From Collinsella sp944321445 (GTDB taxonomy: Bacteria > Actinomycetota > Coriobacteriia > Coriobacteriales > Coriobacteriaceae): a DNA stretch of 64,000 nt. The DNA is taken from NCBI RefSeq assembly GCF_030371825.1, contig NZ_JAUDDM010000006.1; one strand, 5' to 3'. Under the pieces are notes generated by a model. The model was given only the letters and a program-made list of their open reading frames with translations. It searched no databases and had not been told where the DNA came from. The position numbers and the translations under genes were made by a program. Every line of letters starts with the position of its first letter. Within the stretch, counting starts at the first letter, position 1. Below are positions 1-8,867 of this stretch, piece by piece.

Positions 1-1
1 C

Positions 2-196
2 GAGAAGGCTCACGAGGAGCGCTACCTCAAGCTGGCCGAGCGCGTCGAGAAGGGCGAGGTCTTCACCCGCGAGGGCGTCAAGGTGTGGAAGTGCGGCAAC
101 TGCGGTCACCTGCATGTCGGCCCCACCGCTCCGGAGCTCTGCCCCGTGTGCGCTCACCCGAAGAGCTACTTCGAGGAGCATGTCGTCAACTACTAA
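2..196 (+). CDS. rbr: Rubrerythrin, C-terminal rubredoxin-like domain (5' end outside window)
   Basis: The last 64 codons of a gene that begins before the window. The tail contains two Cys-x2-Cys pairs (CGNC and CPVC) in a short rubredoxin-like domain ending in YFEEHVVNY, as in rubrerythrins, the non-haem iron peroxidases used by anaerobes against peroxide. The four-helix diiron domain is not visible here. The stop codon is followed directly by a terminator-like hairpin at 244-269, so this is the last gene of its transcript. Confidence 0.85.
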   Translation, partial: EKAHEERYLKLAERVEKGEVFTREGVKVWKCGNCGHLHVGPTAPELCPVCAHPKSYFEEHVVNY

Positions 197-243
197 GGTT
201 CGCCGCAGCCCTGGCCGGGCTCGCACTTAGTCGCTCTACGCAC

Positions 244-273
244 AGCCCCGTCGGTTTTCCGGCGGGGCTTTCT
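244..273 (+). terminator. Rho-independent terminator after rubrerythrin
   Basis: AGCCCCG at 244-250 pairs with CGGGGCT at 263-269, extended inward by CGG/CCG around a TTTT loop, followed by TTTCTC. It sits 48 bases after the rubrerythrin stop. Confidence 0.75.
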
Positions 274-300
274 CATGGCGTGCGCGTCGTCGGCATCGCA

Positions 301-395
301 GGGGGTTGGTCATTTCTACTTGCCGTTTCGTTCGCTAACTCGCCTGAAATGCTCGAGTTAGTGAACGAAACGGCAAGTAGAAATGACCGACCCCC
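301..395. repeat. 95-base hairpin repeat, copy 1
   Basis: Two 42-base arms (301-342 and 354-395) are almost fully complementary around an 11-base loop. The arm core CTTGCCGTTTCGTTC recurs in copies at 4239-4334 and 23176-23272. Outer arm positions differ between copies but stay paired within each. No transposase lies nearby. A REP/MITE-like element or structured RNA is inferred. Confidence 0.9.
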
Positions 396-536
396 TATTA
401 CATGGAGCGTGGGACACAACAGGCAGGTTGCTGCGCCCCACGCCGCTCGCGTGATTCTTCTTGACGTGGCATCTGCTTGGCACGACAATGGACGAACCCT
501 CTTCCGTGCACGCCTCCTACCTTTGGAGGTCGGCAC

Positions 537-1040
537 ATGAACTTGTTTCTCGAATCTCCCCAGCAGGAGGCCGAGCGGCTGCTGCGCGAACAGCAGCGGC
601 AACCGTATGGCGCTTCGACCCCGTCTGGTCCGGGAGCCGTGACTTCTGCCCCGCCGTCGCCGTGGGGAGGAGCCGCTCCGTACGCTTCGTCTGCTCAGCC
701 TGCGCCGCAGCCAGCACCGCAACCCATGCCGCAATCGGCGCCCTATTCAGCACAGCCTGCCGCCTATCCTGGACAACCCCAGGCAGATTGGGAGCGCTAT
801 TCGCTTGAGCAGGAAACCTATCGCGACGAGATGGCGTTCAACCGAAAGCGAGCGAGCGCCCGTAAGCGGTGCGGCATCCTGCGAGCACTTGCGTTCGTCA
901 TTGCCGTGCCGCTCATGCTCATCGTCGCGTTCGTGGTTTCTTATGTGCTCACCTGCATTCTGAATGGCGCATCGCCCGACGATATCGCCCTGCTGCTGGG
1001 TGACCTGTGGGCGCGTGTACAGGGCTGGCTGCATCTCTAG
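537..1040 (+). CDS. Small proline-rich single-pass membrane protein, unknown function
   Basis: 167 residues. I chose the ATG at 537 because TTGGAGG lies eight bases upstream; an in-frame ATG at 477 has no comparable site. Residues 1-85 are low-complexity, rich in Pro, Ala and Gln, and look disordered. A basic stretch (KRASARKRC) precedes one strong hydrophobic segment near residues 120-145, suggesting a cytoplasmic N-terminus. I do not recognise a family. It sits alone between a hairpin repeat and rmuC. Confidence 0.7.
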   Translation: MNLFLESPQQEAERLLREQQRQPYGASTPSGPGAVTSAPPSPWGGAAPYASSAQPAPQPAPQPMPQSAPYSAQPAAYPGQPQADWERYSLEQETYRDEMAFNRKRASARKRCGILRALAFVIAVPLMLIVAFVVSYVLTCILNGASPDDIALLLGDLWARVQGWLHL

Positions 1041-1182
1041 GGCACGGATCCCTTCGGGGCAGCTCCAGCAAGCGGGGGAGTCCAAGCCAAATGGCATCCG
1101 GCGACCCCGTTTGCGTGAGGGCAACCGTATAATGACAGGCAGATGGAGCGGGAAATCGAAGACACATCGGGAGATGGCGCAC

Positions 1183-2577
1183 ATGCAGACGGTTCTACTT
1201 ATCATCGCGGTATTCGCTGCCGTGGCAGCAGCCGTGCTGGGGGGCGTCGCGGTGGCGCTTGCCCTGCGCTCCCAGCGCACCCACGCGAGCGAGCTCGAAC
1301 TTGCCCGTCGCGCCGCCGAGTCCGCGCAGCGCGCCGCCGTCGCCATGGATGCCGCAAGCTCAACGCTAGCGCAGGTAAACGCCGTGCTTGCGGGCCTGTC
1401 TCAGCATGCGGCCAGCACCGCAGCAGTCGATCAGGAGCGCTTCGATGCCCTGACCCGCGAGTTCGCCCGCGCGAATGCCAAGATGGACGACGTGCGTCGC
1501 GAGATGCAGGAACAGCTGGGCCAGAACCGCGATACCGTGGACACGCGCCTGCGCGAGATGCGCGTCTCGGTCGACCGGCAGCTCGCCACCATCCGTCAGG
1601 ACAACGAACGCCAGCTGGAGCGCATGCGCCAAACGGTCGACGAGAAGCTGCAGACCACGCTTGAAACGCGGCTCGCTCGCTCCTTCAAGCAGGTGAGCGA
1701 CCAGCTCGAAGCGGTGTACAAGGGTCTGGGCGATATGCAGGGCATCGCCCAGGGCGTGGGCGACCTCAAGCGCGTGCTGGGTAACGTCAAAACGCGCGGC
1801 ATGCTGGGCGAGGTACAGCTCGGCGCTATCCTGGCCGAGATTCTCTCGCCTGAGCAATACGTGCAAAACGTCGCCACCAAGCCGGGTAGCGCCGAACGCG
1901 TCGAGTTCGCGGTGCGCATTCCCGTCGAGGGGGCAGAGCCCGTGCTGCTACCCATCGATGCCAAGTTCCCGGGGGACACCTACGAGCATCTGCGCGAAGC
2001 CGTGGCGGTGGGCGACGCCGAGGGCATCACCACCGCGCGTCGCCAGCTCGAACAGCGCATTCGACTCGAAGCGAAAGACATCTCCAGCAAATACATCTCG
2101 GTACCAGAGACCACGAATTTCGCCATCATGTTCCTGCCGTTCGAGGGCCTGTATGCCGAGGTCGTCGACATGCCCGGTATGCTCGAGAGCCTGCAGCGCG
2201 ACTACCAGGTGAGCGTCGCCGGCCCCTCCACCATGGCGGCGATTCTGAACAGCCTCCAGATGAGCTATCAGAGCTTTGCCTTCCAGCGTCAGGCCGACGA
2301 AATCCTGCGCGTGCTCTCCGCCGTGAAGGCCGAACTGCCGCGCTATCAGGCCGCCCTCCGCCGTGCCTACGATCAGATCAACCGCGCGGGCTCCACGGTC
2401 GAGACCCTCATGACTACGCGCACGCGCGCCATCGAGCGCAAGCTACGCGACGTCACGGCGCTCGACGATGCGCACGAGGTCGAACTCGTTTTGGGTGCTG
2501 CCGCGGTGCCCCAAGACGATGCGGACGAGGAGCCCGCAGTACCATACGACACGACCCAGGAAGAAGGCGATGCGTGA
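1183..2577 (+). CDS. rmuC: RmuC family DNA recombination protein
   Basis: 464 residues. An N-terminal membrane anchor (about residues 3-25) is followed by a long Ala/Arg/Glu-rich coiled coil to about residue 190, then the conserved RmuC domain with GMLGE and LPIDAKFPG motifs, which resembles a restriction-endonuclease fold. RmuC proteins limit inversions and rearrangements at inverted repeats, notable in a window so rich in palindromes. The ATG at 1183 has GGGAG about eight bases upstream; an in-frame ATG at 1174 overlaps that site. The stop overlaps the start of nth by one base, so the two genes are probably cotranscribed. Confidence 0.9.
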   Translation: MQTVLLIIAVFAAVAAAVLGGVAVALALRSQRTHASELELARRAAESAQRAAVAMDAASSTLAQVNAVLAGLSQHAASTAAVDQERFDALTREFARANAKMDDVRREMQEQLGQNRDTVDTRLREMRVSVDRQLATIRQDNERQLERMRQTVDEKLQTTLETRLARSFKQVSDQLEAVYKGLGDMQGIAQGVGDLKRVLGNVKTRGMLGEVQLGAILAEILSPEQYVQNVATKPGSAERVEFAVRIPVEGAEPVLLPIDAKFPGDTYEHLREAVAVGDAEGITTARRQLEQRIRLEAKDISSKYISVPETTNFAIMFLPFEGLYAEVVDMPGMLESLQRDYQVSVAGPSTMAAILNSLQMSYQSFAFQRQADEILRVLSAVKAELPRYQAALRRAYDQINRAGSTVETLMTTRTRAIERKLRDVTALDDAHEVELVLGAAAVPQDDADEEPAVPYDTTQEEGDA

Positions 2578-3236
2578 TGCCGCGCGAGACGAATGCAGCG
2601 AAGCGGGAACGGGCTATCGAGGTGTGCCGGCGTCTGAACGAGCGCTACGGTCCGGTCGAGTGCTTCCTGGACCACGCGAATCCCTTCCGGCTCGTGATTT
2701 CGGTGCTGCTTTCCGCGCAGACAACCGACGCGCAGGTGAACAAGGTCACCCCGGAGCTCTTCCGCCGCTGGCCCACACCTGAGGCCATGGCGGGCGCCAC
2801 CCCGGCCGAGATTGCCGAGGTCATCAAGTCACTCGGCTTCTACAAGATGAAGGCGAAGCACTGCGTGGAGTGCGCGCAGATGATCGTGGTCGACTACGGC
2901 GGCGAGGTTCCGGCCGACATGAAGGAGCTCGTCAAGCTGCCCGGCGTGGGCCGCAAGACGGCGAATATCGTGTTGAACGTGGGCTTTGGCATCGTGGAGG
3001 GGATCGCGGTCGACACGCATGTGAACCGCATCGCGCATCGCCTGATGCTGTCGCCCAAAACGCACGCGAAAGAGCCGCTCAAAACCGAGCAGGACCTGCT
3101 CAAGATCTTGCCGCGCGAGTACTGGAACGACGTCAACCACCAGTGGATCATGCTCGGTCGCGAAATCTGCGACGCGCGCAAGCCGATGTGCGGCGAGTGC
3201 CCGCTGGCAGACATCTGCCCCAGCGCGAAGATCTAA
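2577..3236 (+). CDS. nth: Endonuclease III (DNA glycosylase/AP lyase)
   Basis: 219 residues, normal family length. The helix-hairpin-helix LPGVGRKTAN carries the catalytic lysine, VDTHVNR supplies the catalytic aspartate, and the C-terminus has the [4Fe-4S] ligand spacing Cys-x6-Cys-x2-Cys-x5-Cys. The enzyme removes oxidised pyrimidines in base excision repair. Its ATG overlaps the rmuC stop codon (GTGATG), giving a two-gene DNA-maintenance operon that ends at the hairpin at 3243-3280. Confidence 0.95.
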   Translation: MPRETNAAKRERAIEVCRRLNERYGPVECFLDHANPFRLVISVLLSAQTTDAQVNKVTPELFRRWPTPEAMAGATPAEIAEVIKSLGFYKMKAKHCVECAQMIVVDYGGEVPADMKELVKLPGVGRKTANIVLNVGFGIVEGIAVDTHVNRIAHRLMLSPKTHAKEPLKTEQDLLKILPREYWNDVNHQWIMLGREICDARKPMCGECPLADICPSAKI

Positions 3237-3242
3237 AAACAC

Positions 3243-3280
3243 AGAGTGGCCGTTCCCGCCTAAACGGAAACGGCCACTCT
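3243..3280. terminator. Hairpin between convergent nth and gntR
   Basis: AGAGTGGCCGTT (3243-3254) and AACGGCCACTCT (3269-3280) form a perfect 12-bp stem. There is no clear T-tract on either side. Its place between convergent genes suggests a shared transcription stop. Confidence 0.55.
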
Positions 3281-3416
3281 CCACCCTATAAAGGTTCCGG
3301 AGTCGGCCAAACCCGTGGCCGCGGGTGCCGTCCATCTCATAGGGTAGCACATGCGCCCTGCCAGCAGAAAGAGCAGTGTCGGCGCGACAATTCCGCCAGA
3401 TGACGCCTGCGCTGCG

Positions 3417-4142
3417 CTATCGCTGCGGGCGAATCGCCGTTTCGTACATCGAGAAGAAGCCGGGCACCTGACGGGTCTCGGTGTATTCGACCATGATGCC
3501 CTCGACATCGAATGCGTTGCCGCGAATCACGGCAATCGCGTTGAAGCCATCCAAATCGAGATTCGCGATGTCGGCATCGTTGACGCCCTCGACGGTGACG
3601 GTGCGCTTGCTCGTGGTGATCTTCATTCCCACCACGTTCTCGAGATACTCGTACACCGAATTGCTCACCACTTCGGCGGTGAGGCCGGGGACGCGCTCGG
3701 TGAGGTAATAGCTTTCGTCGGTTCCTACGGCGCGCTCGTCGGCAAAGCGCTTACGCAGGATGTGCGTGAGCGTGCTTCCCTCGGGAAAGCCTGTGAGCTG
3801 CGCAATCTCTTCCGATGCGTTCATCTGCTCAACGAGTAGCGTCTCGGTGCGCGGCTTGAACCCACGGCGCACCGCCATCTCGCGAAACGTCTCGAGTCCG
3901 TCGTAGCCGTGCGGCGTCTCCATCTGCGGGTCGCGAATCACGCGCACGCCCTTGCCCTGCTGCGACTGCACATAGCCGTCCGCCGCAAGCTGCGCCAGCG
4001 CGCGCCGCACCGAGCTGCGCGAGCACGCGAAGCTGGCGGTCAGTTCTGCCTCGGACGGCAAAAACGACTGATAGGCGTACGTTCCGTCCTCGATGTTCGC
4101 TTTGATGTCGCGGTATATATCCCAAAACACAGACTTCGGCAT
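3417..4142 (-). CDS. GntR family repressor with UTRA domain (TreR/HutC type), likely controls the alpha-glucoside locus
   Basis: 241 residues. Residues 1-70 are a GntR winged helix (FLPSEAELTASF, SSVRRALAQLAADGYV, QQGKGVRV). Residues 90-241 match a UTRA effector-binding domain, which in TreR relatives senses a sugar phosphate. It is divergent from the PTS gene at 4623. A repeated operator-like motif (core TGTACGAACA / TGTTCGTACA) occurs in front of gntR (4155), three times before the PTS gene, and before the genes at 8240 and 9887. Autoregulation and a small sugar regulon are inferred. Confidence 0.88.
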   Translation of the reverse strand: MPKSVFWDIYRDIKANIEDGTYAYQSFLPSEAELTASFACSRSSVRRALAQLAADGYVQSQQGKGVRVIRDPQMETPHGYDGLETFREMAVRRGFKPRTETLLVEQMNASEEIAQLTGFPEGSTLTHILRKRFADERAVGTDESYYLTERVPGLTAEVVSNSVYEYLENVVGMKITTSKRTVTVEGVNDADIANLDLDGFNAIAVIRGNAFDVEGIMVEYTETRQVPGFFSMYETAIRPQR

Positions 4143-4154
4143 GGCTACTCCATC

Positions 4155-4170
4155 TTATTCGTACAACTTA
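4155..4170. promoter_or_regulatory. GntR operator-like site at gntR
   Basis: TTATTCGTACAACTTA, 13 bases upstream of the gntR start. It matches the motif found before the PTS gene, consistent with autoregulation. Confidence 0.5.
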
Positions 4171-4238
4171 TTGAAGTGTTGAGCAAAAACCCAGCAAAGT
4201 CAACTGTTGCGCAGCGCTTTGGCTGCTTGCTTGATAGA

Positions 4239-4334
4239 GGGGTCGGTATTTTCTACTTGCCGTTTCGTTCACTAACTCGCCCGAAATGCCCAAGTTACCG
4301 AACGAAACGGCAAGTAGAAACTACCAACCCCCCC
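4239..4334. repeat. 95-base hairpin repeat, copy 2
   Basis: Left arm 4239-4279 and right arm 4291-4334 share the CTTGCCGTTTCGTTCAC core with copies 1 and 3. It lies in the divergent gntR-PTS intergenic region, upstream of the PTS operators. Confidence 0.88.
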
Positions 4335-4390
4335 ATGCAATCCAATCGGCTTGCAGTGGGGGAGAGAACTCTCCCCATAATCAGTCAGCC

Positions 4391-4508
4391 TGTACGAACA
4401 AGTTAACGCTTACCGGAAAATCTCGACCGTTTACAGTTGTACGAACAAGTCTCGTTGACTTCAAAACACAGGAAGCGCATGATACAGCCATAACTTGTAC
4501 GTACATGT
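4391..4508 (+). promoter_or_regulatory. PTS promoter region with three GntR operator-like sites
   Basis: Sites are TGTACGAACAAGT at 4391-4403, TTGTACGAACAAGT at 4437-4450 and ACTTGTACGTACATGTTT from 4493. A plausible promoter sits between the last two: TTGACT at 4455-4460, a 17-base spacer and CATGAT at 4478-4483. The third site would cover the transcription start, a typical repressor arrangement. Confidence 0.6.
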
Positions 4509-4622
4509 TTGGCAGCGCGGCCGGCAGCGCATCTGAGCAGGGGAACATGCAGGTTATATATGGTCGCATGCTTCGGATACTCGCCTGTCCGGATGCACAA
4601 GCAAGAAAGGAGGAGGGCTACC

Positions 4623-6212
4623 ATGATGCAAAAGATCCAGAAGTTCGGCGGTGCCATGTTCACCCCGGTGCTTCTCTTTGCGTTTGCAGGTGTGGTCATC
4701 GGTCTCGGTACGCTGTTTACCACCGAGGTCATCTTCGGCGCCTTGGCAGCTCCCGATACACTGTGGTATGGCGTGTGGAACGTCATCCTGCAGGGTGGCT
4801 GGACGGTCTTCAACCAGCTTCCGCTGCTGTTCGCGGTGTCGCTTCCCATCGGTCTGGCCAACAAGCAAAACGCACGTTGCTGCATGGAAGTGCTCGTTGC
4901 CTACCTCACCTTCAACTATTTTGTGTCCACGATGCTCTCCCAGTGGGGCCCCACGTTCGGCGTCGACTTCAGCGCCGAGACCGGCGGCTCCTCGGGTCTG
5001 GCCATGGTCGCCAGCATCAAGACCCTCGACATGGGCATGATCGGCGCCCTCGCCATCTCCGGCATCGTTATCGCACTGCACAACAAGCTCTTCGATTTCG
5101 AGCTCCCCGAGTGGCTCGGCGTCTTCTCCGGCTCCACGTTCGTTTACATGATCGCGTTTTTCGTGATGCTGCCCACCGCGCTCATCGCGTGCCTCGTGTG
5201 GCCGCACGTGCAGGACGGAATCCGCGCCTTCCAGGGCTTCGTTGCCACGGTCGGTCTGCCGGGCGTGTGGATCTTCGCGTTCCTCGAGCGCGCACTCATC
5301 CCCTTCGGCCTGCATCACCTGCTGTACAGCCCGTTCTACTATGACAACGCCGTGGTGAACGGCGGCATCTACGCCGCGTTCGCCAAGCAGCTCCCCGAGA
5401 TCGCCGCGTCCTCCGCGCCGCTCACCGAGCTCGCACCCTATGCGGCCTTCACCTGCTCCACGTGGTCGAAGATGTTTGGTTGTCCGGGCATCGCGCTGGC
5501 CTTCTACGCCACCGCCAAGCCCGAGAAGCGCCAGGAGCTGTTGGGTCTTCTGATTCCCATCACGCTCACCGCTATCTTCTGCGGCGTCACCGAGCCCATC
5601 GAGTTCACGTTCCTGTTCATCGCGCCCGGCCTGTTCATCGTCCACTGCGTGCTCGCAGCTTGCCTGGCCACCGCCATGAACGCGGTCGGCGTCGTGGGCG
5701 TGTTCTCCGGCGGCCTCATCGAGATCAGCTCGCTGAACCTCATCCCGCTGTGGGCCAACCACTGGATGACCTACCTCATCGGCCTTGTTGTCGGCCTGGT
5801 CTTCACGGGCATCTGGTTCGTTGTCTTCCGCACCCTCATCCTCAAGTTCGACTTCAAGACCCCGGGTCGCGAGGACGACGAAGAGGAGATCAAGTTCCGC
5901 AGCAAGGCCGAGTACCGTGCGGCCAAGCAGGGCGGCACCCTGCCCGACGGCACCGCCGCGGCCGAGGAGAACCCCTACGCCGTGACCGCCGCTGCCTGCA
6001 TGGAGCTCGTCGGTGGCCCCGAGAACATCGTGGACGTCACCAACTGCGTGACCCGCCTGCGCCTGAATGTGAAGGACGAGTCCCTCGTGGCCGAGGATGC
6101 CGACTTCAAGAGCATCGGCACCAGTGGCTGCATGAAGAAGGGCAAGTCCGTCCAGATCATCATCGGCCTCAAGGTGCCCAAGGTCCGCGACGAGTTCGAG
6201 AAGCTGATGTAG
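4623..6212 (+). CDS. PTS alpha-glucoside/maltose-type transporter, EIICB
   Basis: 529 residues. Residues 1 to about 415 form the multi-spanning EIIC channel of the glucose/glucoside superfamily (GVTEPIEFTFLF motif). A charged linker leads to a C-terminal EIIB domain whose phosphorylated cysteine is in NCVTRLRLNV. No EIIA domain is attached, so EIIA must be supplied in trans. AGGAGG lies seven bases before the ATG at 4623. The neighbouring GH4 enzyme has the 6-phospho-alpha-glucosidase signature, so the substrate is probably maltose or another alpha-glucoside, taken up and phosphorylated together. Control by the divergent GntR protein is inferred from the operator motifs. Confidence 0.9.
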   Translation: MMQKIQKFGGAMFTPVLLFAFAGVVIGLGTLFTTEVIFGALAAPDTLWYGVWNVILQGGWTVFNQLPLLFAVSLPIGLANKQNARCCMEVLVAYLTFNYFVSTMLSQWGPTFGVDFSAETGGSSGLAMVASIKTLDMGMIGALAISGIVIALHNKLFDFELPEWLGVFSGSTFVYMIAFFVMLPTALIACLVWPHVQDGIRAFQGFVATVGLPGVWIFAFLERALIPFGLHHLLYSPFYYDNAVVNGGIYAAFAKQLPEIAASSAPLTELAPYAAFTCSTWSKMFGCPGIALAFYATAKPEKRQELLGLLIPITLTAIFCGVTEPIEFTFLFIAPGLFIVHCVLAACLATAMNAVGVVGVFSGGLIEISSLNLIPLWANHWMTYLIGLVVGLVFTGIWFVVFRTLILKFDFKTPGREDDEEEIKFRSKAEYRAAKQGGTLPDGTAAAEENPYAVTAAACMELVGGPENIVDVTNCVTRLRLNVKDESLVAEDADFKSIGTSGCMKKGKSVQIIIGLKVPKVRDEFEKLM

Positions 6213-6251
6213 CCGACGCGCATCGATCCTAGCCGCGTCGAACCTCTTCCA

Positions 6252-6298
6252 GAGCGGGCGGTGACCCCACCCCCCCCTCCTATCCGCACCGCCCGCTC
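6252..6298 (+). terminator. Intercistronic hairpin between PTS gene and GH4 gene
   Basis: GAGCGGGCGGTG (6252-6263) pairs perfectly with CACCGCCCGCTC (6287-6298), followed by a pyrimidine-rich GCCTTCCCTTGTTTTC. It may be a leaky terminator or an RNA-stabilising stem that sets different levels of transporter and hydrolase. Confidence 0.5.
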
Positions 6299-6393
6299 GC
6301 CTTCCCTTGTTTTCGAGGGGTCCTGCACTTGGTCGCACCGCAGGCCCCGCAACGTAAACCCTGTGCGATCGAGAACCAGAAAGGATGGCTCCC

Positions 6394-7737
6394 ATGTCCA
6401 AGAAGTCGTATGCAGTCACTATCGCCGGCGGCGGTTCCACCTTCACGCCCGGCATCGCGCTCATGCTGCTGAAGGAGCACGACCGCTTCCCGGTGAACAA
6501 GATCACCTTCTATGACAACGACGCCGAGCGCCAGGAGATCGTGGCTAAGGCCTGCGAGATCTACTTCCACGAGAACGCGCCCGAGATCGAGTTCAACTAC
6601 ACGACCGACCCTGAGACCGCCTTCACCGGCATCGACTTCGTGCTCGCCCACATCCGCGTCGGCAAGTACGCCATGCGCGAGAAGGACGAGAAGATCCCGC
6701 TGAAGTACGGCGTGCTCGGCCAGGAGACCTGCGGCCCCGGCGGCATCGCCTACGGCATGCGCTCCATCGGCGGCGTCATCGAGATCCTCGACTACATGGA
6801 GAAGTGGAGCCCCGACGCATGGATGCTCAACTACTCCAACCCGGCCGCCATCGTGGCCGAGGCCTGCCGCGTGCTGCGCCCGAACAGCAAGATCATCAAC
6901 ATCTGCGACATGCCGATCGACCTCATGGACAAGATGGCCGTCATGTGCGGCATCAAGGACCGTCGCGAGCTGCAGTACAGCTACTACGGCCTGAACCACT
7001 ACGGCTGGTTCACCAAGATCTACGATAAGGACGGCAACGACCTTATGCCCGAGATCAAGAAGCACATGGCCAAGAACGGCTACCTCGACGGAATCAGCCA
7101 CGAGGAGGGCCAGGAGCAGCACATCGACGAGTCCTGGATCCATACGTTCGGAAAGGCCAAGGACGTCTACGCGCTCGACCCGGAGACCATCCCCAACACC
7201 TACCTGAAGTACTACATCTTCCCGGATTATGTGGTGGAGACCTCCGATCCCAACTACACACGCGCCAACGAGGTCATGGACGGCCGCGAGAAGCACGTGT
7301 TCGGCGCCTGTCGCGAGGTGATCGAGAAGGGCACCGCCGAGGGCTGCGGCTTCGAGGCCGACGCGCACGCCACCTACATCGTGGACCTCGCCTGCGCGCT
7401 CGCCGAGAACACGCTCGAGCGCTTCCTGCTCATCGTTCCCAATGACGGCGCGGTGTCGAACTTCGACCCGACCGCCATGGTCGAGGTGCCCTGCATCGTG
7501 GGCAAGAACGGCTACGAGAAGATCTGCCAGGGCCAGGTGCCGCAGTGGCAGAAGGGCATGCTCGAGCAGCAGGTCTCCGTCGAGAAGCTCGTAGTCCAGG
7601 CCTGGGTCGAGCACAGCTACCAGAAGCTGTGGCAGGCGCTCTCGCTGTCCGCGACCGTGCCGTCCGCTAAGGTCGCCAAGCTCATCCTCGACGACCTCAT
7701 CGAGGCCAACAAGGGTTACTGGCCCGAGCTGCACTAA
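6394..7737 (+). CDS. malH: Glycoside hydrolase family 4, 6-phospho-alpha-glucosidase
   Basis: 447 residues. The N-terminus has the GH4 NAD-binding stretch (TIAGGGSTFTPG). GH4 enzymes use NAD+ and a divalent metal in a redox-assisted hydrolysis. The motif CDMP near residue 170 is the form found in 6-phospho-alpha-glucosidases (MalH/GlvA); beta-specific members have CN-x-P. NYSNP and NHYGW are also conserved. I chose the ATG at 6394, ten bases after AAAGGA, over the ATG at 6385, which abuts that site. It would cleave the maltose-6-phosphate-type product of the upstream PTS. A strong terminator follows. Confidence 0.92.
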   Translation: MSKKSYAVTIAGGGSTFTPGIALMLLKEHDRFPVNKITFYDNDAERQEIVAKACEIYFHENAPEIEFNYTTDPETAFTGIDFVLAHIRVGKYAMREKDEKIPLKYGVLGQETCGPGGIAYGMRSIGGVIEILDYMEKWSPDAWMLNYSNPAAIVAEACRVLRPNSKIINICDMPIDLMDKMAVMCGIKDRRELQYSYYGLNHYGWFTKIYDKDGNDLMPEIKKHMAKNGYLDGISHEEGQEQHIDESWIHTFGKAKDVYALDPETIPNTYLKYYIFPDYVVETSDPNYTRANEVMDGREKHVFGACREVIEKGTAEGCGFEADAHATYIVDLACALAENTLERFLLIVPNDGAVSNFDPTAMVEVPCIVGKNGYEKICQGQVPQWQKGMLEQQVSVEKLVVQAWVEHSYQKLWQALSLSATVPSAKVAKLILDDLIEANKGYWPELH

Positions 7738-7777
7738 GGCCGCGTAAGCTTGCAATTGCGTTTTCCCTGCAGGGGAT

Positions 7778-7804
7778 GGGCGGGTCCCGCGGGACCCGCC
7801 CTTT
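7778..7804 (+). terminator. Rho-independent terminator after GH4 gene
   Basis: GGGCGGGTCCC and GGGACCCGCCC form an 11-bp stem around GC at 7778-7801, followed by TTT. Confidence 0.8.
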
Positions 7805-7845
7805 GTCGTGCGGCAGTTTAACAGTCGCGTGAGGTCTTTTTCTGC

Positions 7846-8047
7846 TGGGTAGACAATCGTGGTCGATATGCATTTTTGCCGGCGTGCACGGGCGCGCCTG
7901 GGAACGCCGCTTCGCATGCAGGGCAAGAAAATCCCAGGAAGCGCAGCAGGGGACGCGCGACGTTCGGCTGTCAGGCGGGATTGCGGCGGGCATTTGCCAG
8001 CTGCAGTTCCGCCTGAATAATGCATATCGACCACGATTGCCTACCCA
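7846..8047. repeat. Long-arm inverted repeat, 28-bp arms, about 200 bases
   Basis: Arms at 7846-7873 and 8020-8047 (outer TGGGTAGACAATCGTGG) match at 27 of 28 positions around a 146-base GC-rich interior with no ORF or recognisable gene. It occupies most of the gap between the GH4 terminator and the next promoter. Elements of similar design but different sequence are at 11127, 20729, 24408 and 29104. Confidence 0.85.
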
Positions 8048-8143
8048 GCCGTGAATTGAGGACAGGCCGTGAAATAAGGACAGAGGTTTTTCACGCGCCC
8101 CATTCCACCCTGTCACGGACTGGTTCTGCCGTCTGCAGAAAAA

Positions 8144-8191
8144 TTGTTCGAACAGTGGTTGACCTGCTATACTAAACATGTACGAACAAGT
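8144..8191 (+). promoter_or_regulatory. Promoter with GntR operator-like site
   Basis: TTGTTC (8144-8149), an 18-base spacer and TATACT (8168-8173) form a promoter. ACATGTACGAACAAGT at 8176-8191 overlaps the expected start of transcription and matches the motif in front of the PTS gene. Confidence 0.6.
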
Positions 8192-8239
8192 TGTTTCCGG
8201 CCTGGGGGACAGCCTGAAGGCCAGCACGAAGGGAACGCC

Positions 8240-8854
8240 ATGAGCAAGAAGAAGATGACGCCCGCCCAGAAGGCAGCCGCTCGCCGCGAGGTCACGCCCG
8301 AGCAGCGGGAGCTTGCCCAGAAGCGCGAGGCCGATCGCACCGAGCAGCGCGCGGCAGCCGCGCGCGAGCGCCGCATGGGCACCAAGTCCGAGCAGCTCAC
8401 GCGGCGTATCTTCACCGGCGTCCAGGTCGTGTTGGTGCTCATCCCGTTCGCGCTGCTGGGCTTCAACGGCATCATGGGCGGCGGCGACATCCAGACCATG
8501 ATGCAGGGCGACCCGGTGTTCGCGGTGACCTTCCTCATGGCCATGGTGCAGCCGTTCGTGGCGTGGATCATCCACTTTTCCTACAAGCACCACGCTGACG
8601 GCGACGACGGTTATACGCTGGGCAATCTCATCGGCCTTACCTGCGCCGAGCTGTGCCTGCAAAATCCGCTGGGCATCGCCGGGTGTCTGGTGCTGCTCTG
8701 GCGCGTGTGGCGCTCCGCCGACGGCGCGCTTGCCGAGTGGAAGGCGCGCCGCAACCTGGGCGGCATGCTGGTCGATATCTCCGGCGCGCTCGTGGTGTTC
8801 GTGCTGGCGGCCATCTGCGCGTTCGCTTCGTGGCGCGTGGGCATTTGGAGCTAG
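8240..8854 (+). CDS. Polytopic membrane protein, unknown function, in putative GntR regulon
   Basis: 204 residues. Residues 1-50 are highly charged and Ala/Arg/Glu-rich, probably helical and cytoplasmic. Four hydrophobic segments follow at about residues 57-78, 93-113, 128-155 and 173-198. GAAGGGA precedes the ATG at 8240. I recognise no family. The gene is followed after 13 bases by the PHP phosphatase gene, so the two are likely cotranscribed. The operator in its promoter suggests a link to alpha-glucoside availability. Confidence 0.7.
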   Translation: MSKKKMTPAQKAAARREVTPEQRELAQKREADRTEQRAAAARERRMGTKSEQLTRRIFTGVQVVLVLIPFALLGFNGIMGGGDIQTMMQGDPVFAVTFLMAMVQPFVAWIIHFSYKHHADGDDGYTLGNLIGLTCAELCLQNPLGIAGCLVLLWRVWRSADGALAEWKARRNLGGMLVDISGALVVFVLAAICAFASWRVGIWS

Positions 8855-8867
8855 GCGAGGAGCGGCC

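Noticed and set aside
4554..6506. 650-codon open frame on the minus strand
   Set aside because: It mirrors the PTS gene; the product is His/Glu/Gly-rich low complexity, as expected for the antisense of GC-rich codons.
6280..8034. 584-codon minus frame across the GH4 gene and inverted repeat
   Set aside because: Overlaps a well-supported GH4 gene, its terminator and a repeat; composition is that of a shadow.
8142..8153. TTGTTCGAACAG as a LexA box
   Set aside because: The half-sites are in the opposite order from CGAAC-N4-GTTCG; it serves better as the -35 region and a partial GntR site.
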